A DNA stretch of 64,000 nt from CAWCCP01 sp963701245 (GTDB lineage: Bacteria; Patescibacteriota; Saccharimonadia; Saccharimonadales; UBA4665), in contig OY969576.1 of the NCBI GenBank assembly GCA_963701245.1, positions 186,001-250,000 of the forward strand, in the 5' to 3' direction. Below the pieces are notes generated by a model, which saw nothing but the letters and a program-made list of their open reading frames with translations, did not search any database and was not told the DNA's origin. Both the position numbers and the translations under genes were made by a program. The first letter of the stretch is position 1. Every line of letters starts with the position of its first letter. Positions 33,355-40,045 of this stretch are shown here, piece by piece.

Positions 33355-34848
33355 ATGCGAGAAGTATCATGGGGTGTAGTTGGTCGCGGCAATATCGGTG
33401 GTGAGCTAATAGCTGCCATTCCTGCTGACGCCGGTTTAGATTTATCTCCTTCACCCGATTTTATAGCGACGTCCAAAGGTATTAATGCTTCCGACGGTAT
33501 ACATGACTATGGTGTAGCTGATATTCGAGACATTCCGCCCGGTTTGATGCCCGATACGCTCTTCGTTGCTTGCCCTACTACTGACGATGGCCTGCCGGCC
33601 AGCACTTATGTCGAACATGCTCTCAGAAGCGGCAAAACCGTTATCACAGCCGAGAAAGGCGCGCTATCGGCTAATTTCGCAGGGATGAGAGAGCTTTCAG
33701 ATGGTTTCCGACGGCTCGGATTTACAGCAACAGTGGGCGGCGGATCGTTGCTTTTGCCCCACGCAAAGTGGCTAATCCAGGGTAATCCTAACGGTATGAG
33801 TCGATTTGTCGGGAAGTTTAACGGTACGGTAGAAGCTACATTTAATGACGCTTCAGAGGAGTTCGGTAGAGGCGTACCTCCCGAAGAAGCGATTGCCAAA
33901 GCGGTTGAACTCGGTTATGCAGAACCGGGGAGCCACGAGCCATTTGATGTGTTGAGGGCTGAGCTAGACGGTGATATTCCGAAGAAGTTACACATTTTCT
34001 TATCCTACATTTTGGGGCTAGAGGGCTTGACCGTAGATGGTCTTCGCGGTACATCTCTAGATGACGATACAATCAGTCAAGCTTTCGCCGAGGATAGACG
34101 ACATGTTGTATCCGTAACTAATTTATCCCTAGGCGAACCACAACCAGAGGGTATGTTAATCGGTGGTATATCACGAGAATATCAAGGGTGGTTGATAGAA
34201 ACTGGTTTTCAAAGAATAGGCGAGCAGGCTTTAGCAAGACTCCACTCGATGACTGGGCCAGGCAATGGGTTCGCGCTTTTTCTTGGACGCGACGGTAGGG
34301 ATGGTACGCATACCCTGACTGGGCCGGGCGCAGGGGCGGGCCCGACGGTCGAGTCAATGCTTAGAGATCATCGTCTCTTAGCTCGTGATGCAACTAAAGA
34401 CATGACTTTGGCCGAAAGGGTAAAAGGCTTTGGCGGTGGTGCCCCACGACCGCAACTTTCAGAAGCCGAAAGAAGCGAGAGCCGGCTCCAGTCACATACT
34501 GAAAGTGTTGCTGCATTGCAGCGGGCGGGATTAAAACTCGCATATTCCGCATTATGGACACCACATGGCGGCGGTATTGCTATCGATGCATATTGGAGAG
34601 CAAGAGAGGAGCTGGTGAGCCAGTACGGGTCTGACAAAGTCCTTAATGGTCCAGCAATACTCCCGAGCGACGGCAGCGAAGATGGCTTAGGTGGTCTTGG
34701 CATATGGATACCGGCAGGGGACGGCTCTGCCTTCGCAAAGTACGATAGGTATCTCGATCAAACACATAGTGGGCGGTGGGTATTAACCCCAGATGCTCCA
34801 GTGGAGCCTAGGGCTTCATCAAGCAAACTGCTAAGTATTTTCAGATAG
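33355..34848 (+). CDS. homoserine dehydrogenase-like oxidoreductase
   Basis: 497 aa. The Rossmann motif VVGRGNIGGEL opens the protein. ALRSGKTVITAEKGALSANF and VGGGSLLLP match the NAD(P)-binding half of homoserine dehydrogenase, and FNGTVEATFNDASEEFGRGV then EEAIAKAVELGYAEPGSHEP followed by DVLRAELDGDIPKKLHIFLS matches its substrate domain (EAxxxAxxxGYAExDP..D..G.D...K). The usual GTSNYIL is altered to GTVEATF and the catalytic Lys region reads DIPKKL, so specificity may differ. The C-terminal 230 residues are unassigned (no clear ACT domain). Plus-strand module of the array flanked by type B sites. Confidence 0.72.
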   Translation: MREVSWGVVGRGNIGGELIAAIPADAGLDLSPSPDFIATSKGINASDGIHDYGVADIRDIPPGLMPDTLFVACPTTDDGLPASTYVEHALRSGKTVITAEKGALSANFAGMRELSDGFRRLGFTATVGGGSLLLPHAKWLIQGNPNGMSRFVGKFNGTVEATFNDASEEFGRGVPPEEAIAKAVELGYAEPGSHEPFDVLRAELDGDIPKKLHIFLSYILGLEGLTVDGLRGTSLDDDTISQAFAEDRRHVVSVTNLSLGEPQPEGMLIGGISREYQGWLIETGFQRIGEQALARLHSMTGPGNGFALFLGRDGRDGTHTLTGPGAGAGPTVESMLRDHRLLARDATKDMTLAERVKGFGGGAPRPQLSEAERSESRLQSHTESVAALQRAGLKLAYSALWTPHGGGIAIDAYWRAREELVSQYGSDKVLNGPAILPSDGSEDGLGGLGIWIPAGDGSAFAKYDRYLDQTHSGRWVLTPDAPVEPRASSSKLLSIFR

Positions 34849-34982
34849 GACGAAAGTGAATTAGAAGCTATTTTTATGTGTAGCTGCGAAACAGATTCAC
34901 CCGTTCTATATGTATTCAACATAATCAAACCAAAAATTCCCCATTTTACAGGGGGAACTAATGATGTAGTGAAAACTTTTCT

Positions 34983-35020
34983 TACTTGGCGCGGCAAATG
35001 GTTCCGGAATACAATCTTTA
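34983..35020 (-). repeat. type B spacer site with orphan coding tail
   Basis: Gene-sense AAGATTGTATTCCGGAACCA then TTTGCCGCGCCAAG. The plus strand reads WRGKWFRNTIFTSENEINVK then EVRQLIDNNQEGFG, running on into antisense of the CYTH gene. Confidence 0.72.
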
Positions 35021-35072
35021 CGTCAGAAAATGAAATCAATGTCAAGGAAGTCCGGCAACTAATCGATAATAA

Positions 35073-35576
35073 TCAGGAGGGCTTTGGGTCGGAGGCGCTA
35101 TTAAGCAGTGTCCTATACTCAAGATCTGAGAGGCTGACTAACTTGCTGTCTCGCCCTAAGTCAGATTCGGTTATCTCCACACCGGACCAGTCAGGAGGCA
35201 AAAAATGAATGGCTTCTTCGGTGCTACGAAACTCGACTTCCAATCGTATCAGCCCTTCAAAGCGACCATGATAAACCTTGATTGTAGTGTTCTTAGTGTC
35301 CGGGACTACGTAACTGTCACGTTCGATGCTGGCAATAGCGTGCTGGCGAAGTTCATTGAACTTTTCAATGGTAATTGGAGTGACCTTTTTAGAACTAGAA
35401 AGCCGATCATGTGTAACTTTTTGCTCAGAGAAATACTTATCGCCTTTTCGTTGAATTCTCAACTCTTCACCTGGCCCTACATTCAAGAAATATCTCTCAT
35501 AGATAACTTTGGAGGTGAGATCAATGCTTGAAGGAATAGAGCTTAGTAGAAATTTGCGTTCTATCTCGTTGGCCAT
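35073..35576 (-). CDS. CYTH domain protein
   Basis: 167 aa. The N-terminal EIERKFLL is the ExExK signature of CYTH (CyaB/thiamine triphosphatase) phosphohydrolases, which act on triphosphorylated substrates inside an eight-strand tunnel. ERYFLNVGPGEELRIQRKGD and RLEVEFRSTEEAIHF supply the alternating Arg/Glu strands, and GVEITESD the metal-binding end. Short, single domain, resembling TTPase-like members. Leaderless: TAAAAT ends six bases before the ATG. Array module. Confidence 0.88.
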   Translation of the reverse strand: MANEIERKFLLSSIPSSIDLTSKVIYERYFLNVGPGEELRIQRKGDKYFSEQKVTHDRLSSSKKVTPITIEKFNELRQHAIASIERDSYVVPDTKNTTIKVYHGRFEGLIRLEVEFRSTEEAIHFLPPDWSGVEITESDLGRDSKLVSLSDLEYRTLLNSASDPKPS

Positions 35577-35609
35577 ATTGATATTTTACAGTACGCCTAT
35601 AAACAAAAA

Positions 35610-35629
35610 CGCCAACCACAAAGTTGACG
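35610..35629 (-). terminator. spacer terminator
   Basis: CGCCAAC / GTTGACG hairpin (one wobble) followed in gene sense by TTTTTGTTT, upstream of the CYTH gene. Confidence 0.65.
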
Positions 35630-35640
35630 TATTGTACAAT

Positions 35641-35682
35641 AACTGGCTCGGCAAACTGTTTTTATTCCAAACTTTTGAAGAG
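35641..35682 (-). repeat. type B spacer site with orphan coding tail
   Basis: Gene-sense AAAAGTTTGGAATAAAAACA then GTTTGCCGAGCCAG. The plus strand reads WLGKLFLFQTFEELDSIKDK then EAEIQQIRQLLDEGQKEEQL, ending at the start of the PLD-like gene. Differences from the copy at 31162 are largely synonymous. Confidence 0.78.
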
Positions 35683-35762
35683 CTAGATAGCATCAAAGAT
35701 AAAGAGGCAGAGATACAGCAGATCCGTCAGCTTCTAGATGAGGGTCAGAAAGAGGAACAACT

Positions 35763-36249
35763 ATGTTAACGCAATTCCTCCGCCGATCTACAAATACTTC
35801 CCCCGACCTGCTTGAATCAAAACTGTACGACGAGAAAACGTTCTACCCTGCTTTCCTCAATGACCTAAACAATTGCGGAAGCGAACTCATCATTGAATGC
35901 CCGTTCGTTACTCGCAGACGGCTGCAAAGCTTATTGCCAACGTTGCAGAAGCTTAAAGCGCGCAAGGTGCGAATTATCATCAACACCAAAGATCCCCATG
36001 AGCTAGACGAGGAACGGCGAGAAGAAGCATACCATGCGGTTGCGTCACTGCAACACAAGGGTATCCAAGTCATATTATACCCATGGACATCACAGAAAGC
36101 TGGCCATCATTGACCGATCAATACTTTACGAGGGTTCGCTCAATATTCTTTCTCAGAACAGGAGCACAGAGATTATGCGAAGGACCGAGTCGGTGCAACT
36201 TGCGTGGCAGATGGCGAGGTTTGTTGGGATAGACGGGTTTATCGCCTAA
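35763..36249 (+). pseudogene. phospholipase D-like gene with frameshift
   Basis: The first frame (35763-36113) encodes an N-terminal half: YPAFLNDLNNCGSELIIECP then FVTRRRLQSLLPTLQKLKAR and VRIIINTKDPHEL, as at the start of PLDc_2 domains. The second frame, taking over near 36075-36085, gives HGHHRKLAIIDRSILYEGSL then NILSQNRSTEIMRRTES, the HxKxxxxD catalytic motif. A one-base deletion (or two-base insertion) separates them. Only one HKD motif is present, so a homodimer would be expected in the intact form. It is likely a nuclease or a PLD domain from a larger helicase. A sequencing error cannot be excluded. Confidence 0.78.
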
Positions 36250-36270
36250 AATCTCTAGCAGGAAAGTGTA

Positions 36271-36537
36271 CTAACTGATCTGGGTGAATCGTTTCAGCTT
36301 CTTACCATCTACTTCAATTTCTTCAAGCCAGCTCGATACCGGACGTATCCATGTCAGCTTGTCATCGTACTCAGCTTGATATATGACGCATGGTTCCATA
36401 TCTTCTTCTCGCAAGGCAATGCCAATGACTTTGTAGCTTAGCTGCTTATAGTGTAAATATCGAGCGCCAACAGAGACTTGTTTTGCTGCTTCGGCAAGCC
36501 GGATGGAAAGCTGGGGTTGACCTTCTTTGTCATGCAT
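36271..36537 (-). CDS. DUF1653 family protein
   Basis: 88 aa. ARYLHYKQLSYKVIGIALRE, CVIYQAEYDDKLTWIRPVSS and GKKLKRFTQIS follow the DUF1653 pattern (YxHYKxxxYxVIGxAxHxE...VxYxxLY...WVRP...RF). Start at 36537, with AAAGGAG ten bases upstream. The open extension to 36738 is a shadow of the kinase gene. Last gene of a five-gene operon (VOC, SDR, RibD_C, kinase, DUF1653) that is the module nearest tRNA-Asn. Confidence 0.88.
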   Translation of the reverse strand: MHDKEGQPQLSIRLAEAAKQVSVGARYLHYKQLSYKVIGIALREEDMEPCVIYQAEYDDKLTWIRPVSSWLEEIEVDGKKLKRFTQIS

Positions 36538-36553
36538 ACGGCAAGATACTCCT

Positions 36554-37132
36554 TTAATCTTTGTATAACACGTCTGCTGAGTTTGCAGGATTAAATAATA
36601 CAACGAACTCTTTCTCTTTTGGCACCCAAACCTCGTCCCATTTCTGGATATGGGCTTCGACATCGTATTTGTCGCTCGGCTTGTTAGCTCGGTCGCGAGC
36701 CTTTCCTTGGTCGGTAGCTTCTTCAAGTGAACGATCAATCCAGACCGTCAGCTTGTAGTAGTATTTGAGATCAGGCCGCAGGATTCTTACCCCTTCGACA
36801 ATGACTAATGAGGGCAGCGGCTGACTAATCCAATCCTTTGTTTCGTTTTTCTCCCAGTTATACCACTGATAATGTAAATCCTTACCGACACTTACATCCT
36901 TTAACACACCCTCAAATCGATCCCAATCATATCCACCTTTCCAACCCTCACCTTCGCCGTGATTGACGAGAAAGTTATCAAGTTGGAGGATGGTAGAATC
37001 GGGAAAACGAGCTTTTAACTTTTCTGCAAGTGTCGTTTTGCCAGAACCACCGAAACCAGACACCGCAACAACAGTCGGACGCTTTGTTTCAAGGAGACCC
37101 TGCACTTTAACGGCAAGATCTTCAAAGATCAT
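36554..37132 (-). CDS. P-loop kinase, uridine-kinase-like
   Basis: 192 aa. Walker A GFGGSGKTTLAEKLK, then ILQLDNFLVNHGEGEGWKGG then YDWDRFEGVL, SLVIVEGVRILRPDLKYYY (Walker B region), and a lid with DRSLEEATDQGKARDR. Typical of small uridine kinase-like proteins. It overlaps the preceding RibD_C gene by 11 bases, implying translational coupling. Different from, and not closely related to, the kinase at 32498. Substrate unknown. Confidence 0.85.
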   Translation of the reverse strand: MIFEDLAVKVQGLLETKRPTVVAVSGFGGSGKTTLAEKLKARFPDSTILQLDNFLVNHGEGEGWKGGYDWDRFEGVLKDVSVGKDLHYQWYNWEKNETKDWISQPLPSLVIVEGVRILRPDLKYYYKLTVWIDRSLEEATDQGKARDRANKPSDKYDVEAHIQKWDEVWVPKEKEFVVLFNPANSADVLYKD

Positions 37133-37829
37133 TCATTACCTCATATTCCAGTCGCAGGTAAGAGTCTTCTAGCGGCTTGGCGTTCTTAAACTTTAGTGGC
37201 CGGATTTTGGTCAAGTCTTCGGTCGTTCGGAGTGGATCGCCGTCAACAAGTGTCGCCGTGTTTCGGCCGCCTACCAGACATGGCGCGACAACAATTAGGA
37301 CTTGATCTATAAGTCCTGCTCTCAGCAGTATCGCATTCAGTTCTCCGCCGGATTGAATAGTCATACGCTCGGCACCGTACTCTGTTTTGAGCTTAACAAA
37401 GAGGTCGGCAAAGTCTATGACCTCGTCATATTGCACTATTGCTACATTGGGATACTTTTCTTGTAGGCTGTAAACTGGATGATCACTGTCCGTGGTAACG
37501 ACAATGAGCTTACCGAACTTATGTGCCAAAAACTCAACGCCATGTGCCGTTAAGTGGGGCTTATTATCTACCACCACAAAGGTCATTGGAATTTGCTTTA
37601 TACCTTCAAGCGAGTCGGTATTGGCGCCCACCTTAGCCATTACCCGGCCGCTAATAAATGAAACTGGGTCAGTCTGTTGCTCTATTTCGTAGTATTGGTG
37701 GAGACCCTCTTTGACGCTTGGGATGTTCGGTAAGTCTTTATCAAAGTCACGTTCATCGGTGTCGCCGGTCGAGATTTTACCGTCGAGCGATTGAAGAAGG
37801 AAGAGGGTGGTATAGGGTCGGTTACTCAT
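37122..37829 (-). CDS. RibD C-terminal / dihydrofolate reductase-like protein
   Basis: 235 aa NADPH-dependent reductase fold. It starts TLFLLQSLDGKISTGDTDER. FISGRVMAKVG, LIVVTTDSDHPVYSL, MTIQSGGELNAILLRAGLID and VLIVVAPCLVGGRNTATLVD match the RibD_C (5-amino-6-(5-phosphoribosylamino)uracil reductase) family. No deaminase domain and no other riboflavin genes are present, so it may be one of the many stand-alone RibD_C reductases of unknown substrate. Its ATG overlaps the SDR stop (TAATG). Confidence 0.88.
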   Translation of the reverse strand: MSNRPYTTLFLLQSLDGKISTGDTDERDFDKDLPNIPSVKEGLHQYYEIEQQTDPVSFISGRVMAKVGANTDSLEGIKQIPMTFVVVDNKPHLTAHGVEFLAHKFGKLIVVTTDSDHPVYSLQEKYPNVAIVQYDEVIDFADLFVKLKTEYGAERMTIQSGGELNAILLRAGLIDQVLIVVAPCLVGGRNTATLVDGDPLRTTEDLTKIRPLKFKNAKPLEDSYLRLEYEVMNDL

Positions 37830-38479
37830 TATCGATTCGTCGGGTACATCGTTACGTCCCGTAGGTAATATGTTGCGTGGCTATCTGCTTGCCCTCGGAC
37901 AAATGCGGCTAGGTCTTCAGCACTAATGGCATCAGGGTTTGCCCCATGAGTCGCGATATCGCTTGGGTAAAGATTCGTTATCTGGTACTGCTCAGGTTTG
38001 AACTCTTGCTGTAATGACTGGAAGAAATGCATTTCAGCAGTCTTTGCTGCACCGTACGCCGAGTTGTTCTTGTGTGCAGCTAAGGCGCTACTGGAAATGA
38101 TATTGATAATCCGGGCATTCGAAAAGTAAGTAGCGAGGCCATGCGTCATGTAGACGGCTGAGAAGTAGCTGCTTCTCATTTGCTGCTCATAATCTTCCGG
38201 TTTCATATCTGTAAGACTGCCACTCACATAGCCGCCTGCATTATTGACTAAGCATATTTCAGCATCTGGGTGTTCATCGCGCAGTTGTTTCCAGAACGTT
38301 GCACAAGCGCCAGCATCACTCGCATCGAATTGTCTATGCGATACGTTTTTAGGATAGTCATCTGGTTGTTCCGATCGGCCCGTGCCTATAGATATCCATC
38401 CGTTTCCGGCAAATTCATTTATAAGCACAAGGCCAAGCCCGCGACTGGCACCGGTAATAACTGCGACTCTATCTGGCAT
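37829..38479 (-). CDS. short-chain dehydrogenase/reductase
   Basis: 216 aa classical SDR. Cofactor motif TGASRGLG (TGxxxGxG), NNAG in CLVNNAGGYV, catalytic Ser in IINIISSSALAAHKNNSAYG and the YxxxK motif YGAAKTAE. NAD(P)-dependent oxidoreductase, substrate unknown. Fourteen bases separate it from the VOC gene, and it overlaps the next gene by one base, so it is part of the same operon. Confidence 0.92.
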   Translation of the reverse strand: MPDRVAVITGASRGLGLVLINEFAGNGWISIGTGRSEQPDDYPKNVSHRQFDASDAGACATFWKQLRDEHPDAEICLVNNAGGYVSGSLTDMKPEDYEQQMRSSYFSAVYMTHGLATYFSNARIINIISSSALAAHKNNSAYGAAKTAEMHFFQSLQQEFKPEQYQITNLYPSDIATHGANPDAISAEDLAAFVRGQADSHATYYLRDVTMYPTNR

Positions 38480-38493
38480 ATTAATGATCCTTC

Positions 38494-38898
38494 CTATTCA
38501 GGTCTCTTAGTTGCTATAGACGGGTGGTGTACGAATTCGTAGACATTGCCATCGGGGCCACGGAAGTGCGCCCATTTCGTACCACCCGAGCCTTCACCGA
38601 TACCTTCCGGAAATACCTCATAGCTATTGGCTTTGAGCCAGGACATAGCGTTATAGAAATCTTCTACCTCGAAGCCAGTTACCGCTCCTTCAAGTGGATA
38701 GAATTGTTTGTCTGGAGTACCCTCAGCGTGTAGCTCGAAGCGTTGGCCTTGCGGTGTCGTGAAAGCGACAAAGTCTCCGTCATCATAGGTCTTCTCGTAG
38801 CCAAGGACAGACTCGGCGAATTGCTTCATTTCTTCAATGTGTTTGGTGCGGATGCCGACGTAGGTTATGCCGGGGGAGTGAAGATTTGGCGGATTCAT
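38494..38898 (-). CDS. VOC (glyoxalase-like) family protein
   Basis: 134 aa single VOC module: GITYVGIRTKHIEEMKQFAE, VAFTTPQGQRFELHAEG, then GGTKWAHFRGPDGNVYEFVH, the typical closing strand with a metal-binding Glu. Family includes lactoylglutathione lyases and antibiotic resistance proteins. Function here unknown. First gene of the operon nearest tRNA-Asn. A GGAGG-type sequence lies seven bases before the start. Confidence 0.9.
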   Translation of the reverse strand: MNPPNLHSPGITYVGIRTKHIEEMKQFAESVLGYEKTYDDGDFVAFTTPQGQRFELHAEGTPDKQFYPLEGAVTGFEVEDFYNAMSWLKANSYEVFPEGIGEGSGGTKWAHFRGPDGNVYEFVHHPSIATKRPE

Positions 38899-38979
38899 CC
38901 CTCCTGACCCAAGGTGTTAGAGTCGCCGTAGCAAAGAATGACTGTCGCGTTGGGGTTCATTGGTTAATGATATCAGATT

Positions 38980-38997
38980 ATAGAAGTGGATTCGAAC
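38980..38997 (-). repeat. half spacer site next to tRNA-Asn
   Basis: Gene-sense TACAAAAGTTCGAATCCACT. It combines the AAAAGTTCGAA of the spacers with the TCGAATCCA of the tRNA T-arm, as expected at a recombination boundary, but lacks the GGAGCCAAG half. Confidence 0.5.
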
Positions 38998-39021
38998 TTT
39001 TGTAACAGGGCTAGAAACAAA

Positions 39022-39055
39022 AACAGATCGGAAAACCAAACTTTTCTGATCTGTT
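39022..39055 (-). terminator. terminator of tRNA-Asn
   Basis: AACAGATC / GATCTGTT outer stem with an inner AAAAC..TTTT pairing, followed in gene sense by TTTTTGTTTC, starting about nine bases after the tRNA CCA. Confidence 0.8.
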
Positions 39056-39063
39056 ATTTTTCT

Positions 39064-39481
39064 TGGCTCCGGGGACTGGATTCGAACCAGCGACCTAGTG
39101 GTTACACGTATTCCCTATTTTCATAGTGGCGTGGACTATCTCATCATCCAAATCATATGGATGCAGGGCGCTAATGAGAGATTATTGTTAGGCTCACTCT
39201 CTAGTCTCTGAACCTTCCAGAACCCTTTAACCTAGTTCTGGCTTGGCTGCGGATTACCTTGATCAATATGATTGTAGGCTTCCCGCAATTCACCCTGTTT
39301 TCACTGTTTAATTTATTAAACAGGCTGCACTTAAAATCTTGAAAGTTTTGGACTGTAGTTTACATTTGTTAATTTAATCCAAAAACTTCAACGACGTTGC
39401 ATAAAATAGATAATTTCATCTAAAAAATTGCATATAATTTGTGTCGTACAGCCACCCGCTCTACCGCTGAGCTACCCCGGA
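39064..39481 (-). tRNA. tRNA-Asn(GUU) interrupted by a group I intron
   Basis: Exons are 39481-39448 and 39104-39064. Joined, they give 75 nt: acceptor TCCGGGG pairs with CCCCGGA, D-arm GCTC AGCGGTA GAGC, anticodon stem GGTGG / CCACT with loop CTGTTAA (anticodon GTT), T-arm GCTGG TTCGAAT CCAGT, discriminator G and encoded CCA. All stems form without mismatch apart from G-T wobbles. Anticodon, G73 and the TGTTAA loop identify asparagine. The intron sits between anticodon positions 35 and 36. smpB lies 56 bp upstream in the same direction. Confidence 0.95.
39105..39447 (-). ncRNA. group I self-splicing intron in tRNA-Asn
   Basis: 343 nt. Core elements in order (gene sense): P segment AATTGCGGGAA (39290-39280), Q AATCCGCAGCC (39255-39245), R GTTCAGAGACTA (39213-39202) and S GATAGTCC (39140-39133). 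The 3' terminal base is G. P1 is formed by the end of exon 1, GGCUGU|AC, pairing with GUGCAGCC at 39330-39323, giving the required U-G wobble exactly at the 5' splice site. About 110 nt of extra hairpins lie in the P1 loop. There is no homing endonuclease ORF. Confidence 0.93.
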
Positions 39482-39536
39482 ATATTAAAGAACAGACAGC
39501 ATTATATCTGACGTATCCTAGTCGCGCAAACATAAG

Positions 39537-40004
39537 CTAATTTCTAAATTGTTTTATAGCTGTTTGACTTCTTCGCTTGTCGTCACGTTCCTTGAGAGTT
39601 TGCCGCTTGTCATAGAGTTTCTTACCGCGGCCCTCAGCTATTCTTACTTTGATGTATCTGCCATTTGTCAAAATGTCGAGAGGTATTATAGTTTTACCCT
39701 GTTGTTTGGCGGCAATAAATTTCTGTATTTCTTTTCGTTTGGCCAGAAGTTTTCTGGCCTGTGTTTGTTGATTTTCAGGAATAATGACACCACTAGTGCC
39801 ACTGATGGTCGCATTTATGAGCCATAGTTCATCGTCTTTAATCGTCACATAAGAGCCACGTAACTGACCATGACCCATACGTAGGGCCCTTGTTTCAGCA
39901 CCAGTTAATTGGATGCCTACAATTAATGAATCGTCGAGATTATAGTCGTGACGTGCACGGCGATTTGAGATAGATTTAGCTTGGTGAGACTTCTTTTTAG
40001 ACAT
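39537..40004 (-). CDS. smpB: SsrA-binding protein SmpB
   Basis: 155 aa tmRNA partner needed for ribosome rescue by trans-translation. It has NRRARHDYNLDDSLIVGIQL, TGAETRALRMGHGQLRGSYV, LWLINATI and the basic C-terminal tail RIAEGRGKKLYDKRQTLKER. Full length for the family. No ssrA gene was found nearby. The RNA gene next door is tRNA-Asn, not tmRNA. -10-like TACTCT lies eight bases before the ATG. Confidence 0.95.
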   Translation of the reverse strand: MSKKKSHQAKSISNRRARHDYNLDDSLIVGIQLTGAETRALRMGHGQLRGSYVTIKDDELWLINATISGTSGVIIPENQQTQARKLLAKRKEIQKFIAAKQQGKTIIPLDILTNGRYIKVRIAEGRGKKLYDKRQTLKERDDKRRSQTAIKQFRN

Positions 40005-40045
40005 ACTGACATAGAGTATGAAACATTCAGTAAAACTCCGCTACC

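Larger units (their letters stand above)
20769..39104 (-). repeat. tRNA-Asn-anchored array of gene modules with conserved spacer sites
   Basis: Overall span of the module array. In minus-strand sense, spacers follow the plan GTTCGAA, about 17 variable bases, GGAGCCAAG, short linker (often GATGCTTATGCTT), rho-independent terminator, promoter, gene. The outermost member is the 3' end of tRNA-Asn (GTTCGAATCC..CGGAGCCAAG). Seven good type A, four degenerate type A and six type B (AAAAGTTTGGAATAAAAACC..GCCGAGCCAAG) spacers were counted. Modules are one or two genes, except the five-gene operon next to the tRNA. Interpretation as a recombination-built cassette array is inference. Confidence 0.6.

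Noticed and set aside
35509..35769. 86-aa plus-strand ORF ahead of the PLD-like gene
   Set aside because: Its first 45 residues are antisense to the CYTH gene and its terminator. Only the orphan tail is meaningful.
20700..36000. CRISPR array
   Set aside because: Repeats are spaced irregularly by whole genes, are not identical, and no Cas genes or uniform spacers exist.
36271..36738. 155-aa form of the DUF1653 protein
   Set aside because: The first 67 residues are a shadow of the overlapping kinase gene. AAAGGAG supports the start at 36537.
39064..39481. tmRNA (ssrA) next to smpB
   Set aside because: No tag reading frame with a tmRNA-like ending. The exons fold into a full tRNA-Asn and the insert has group I core motifs with a U-G splice-site pair.
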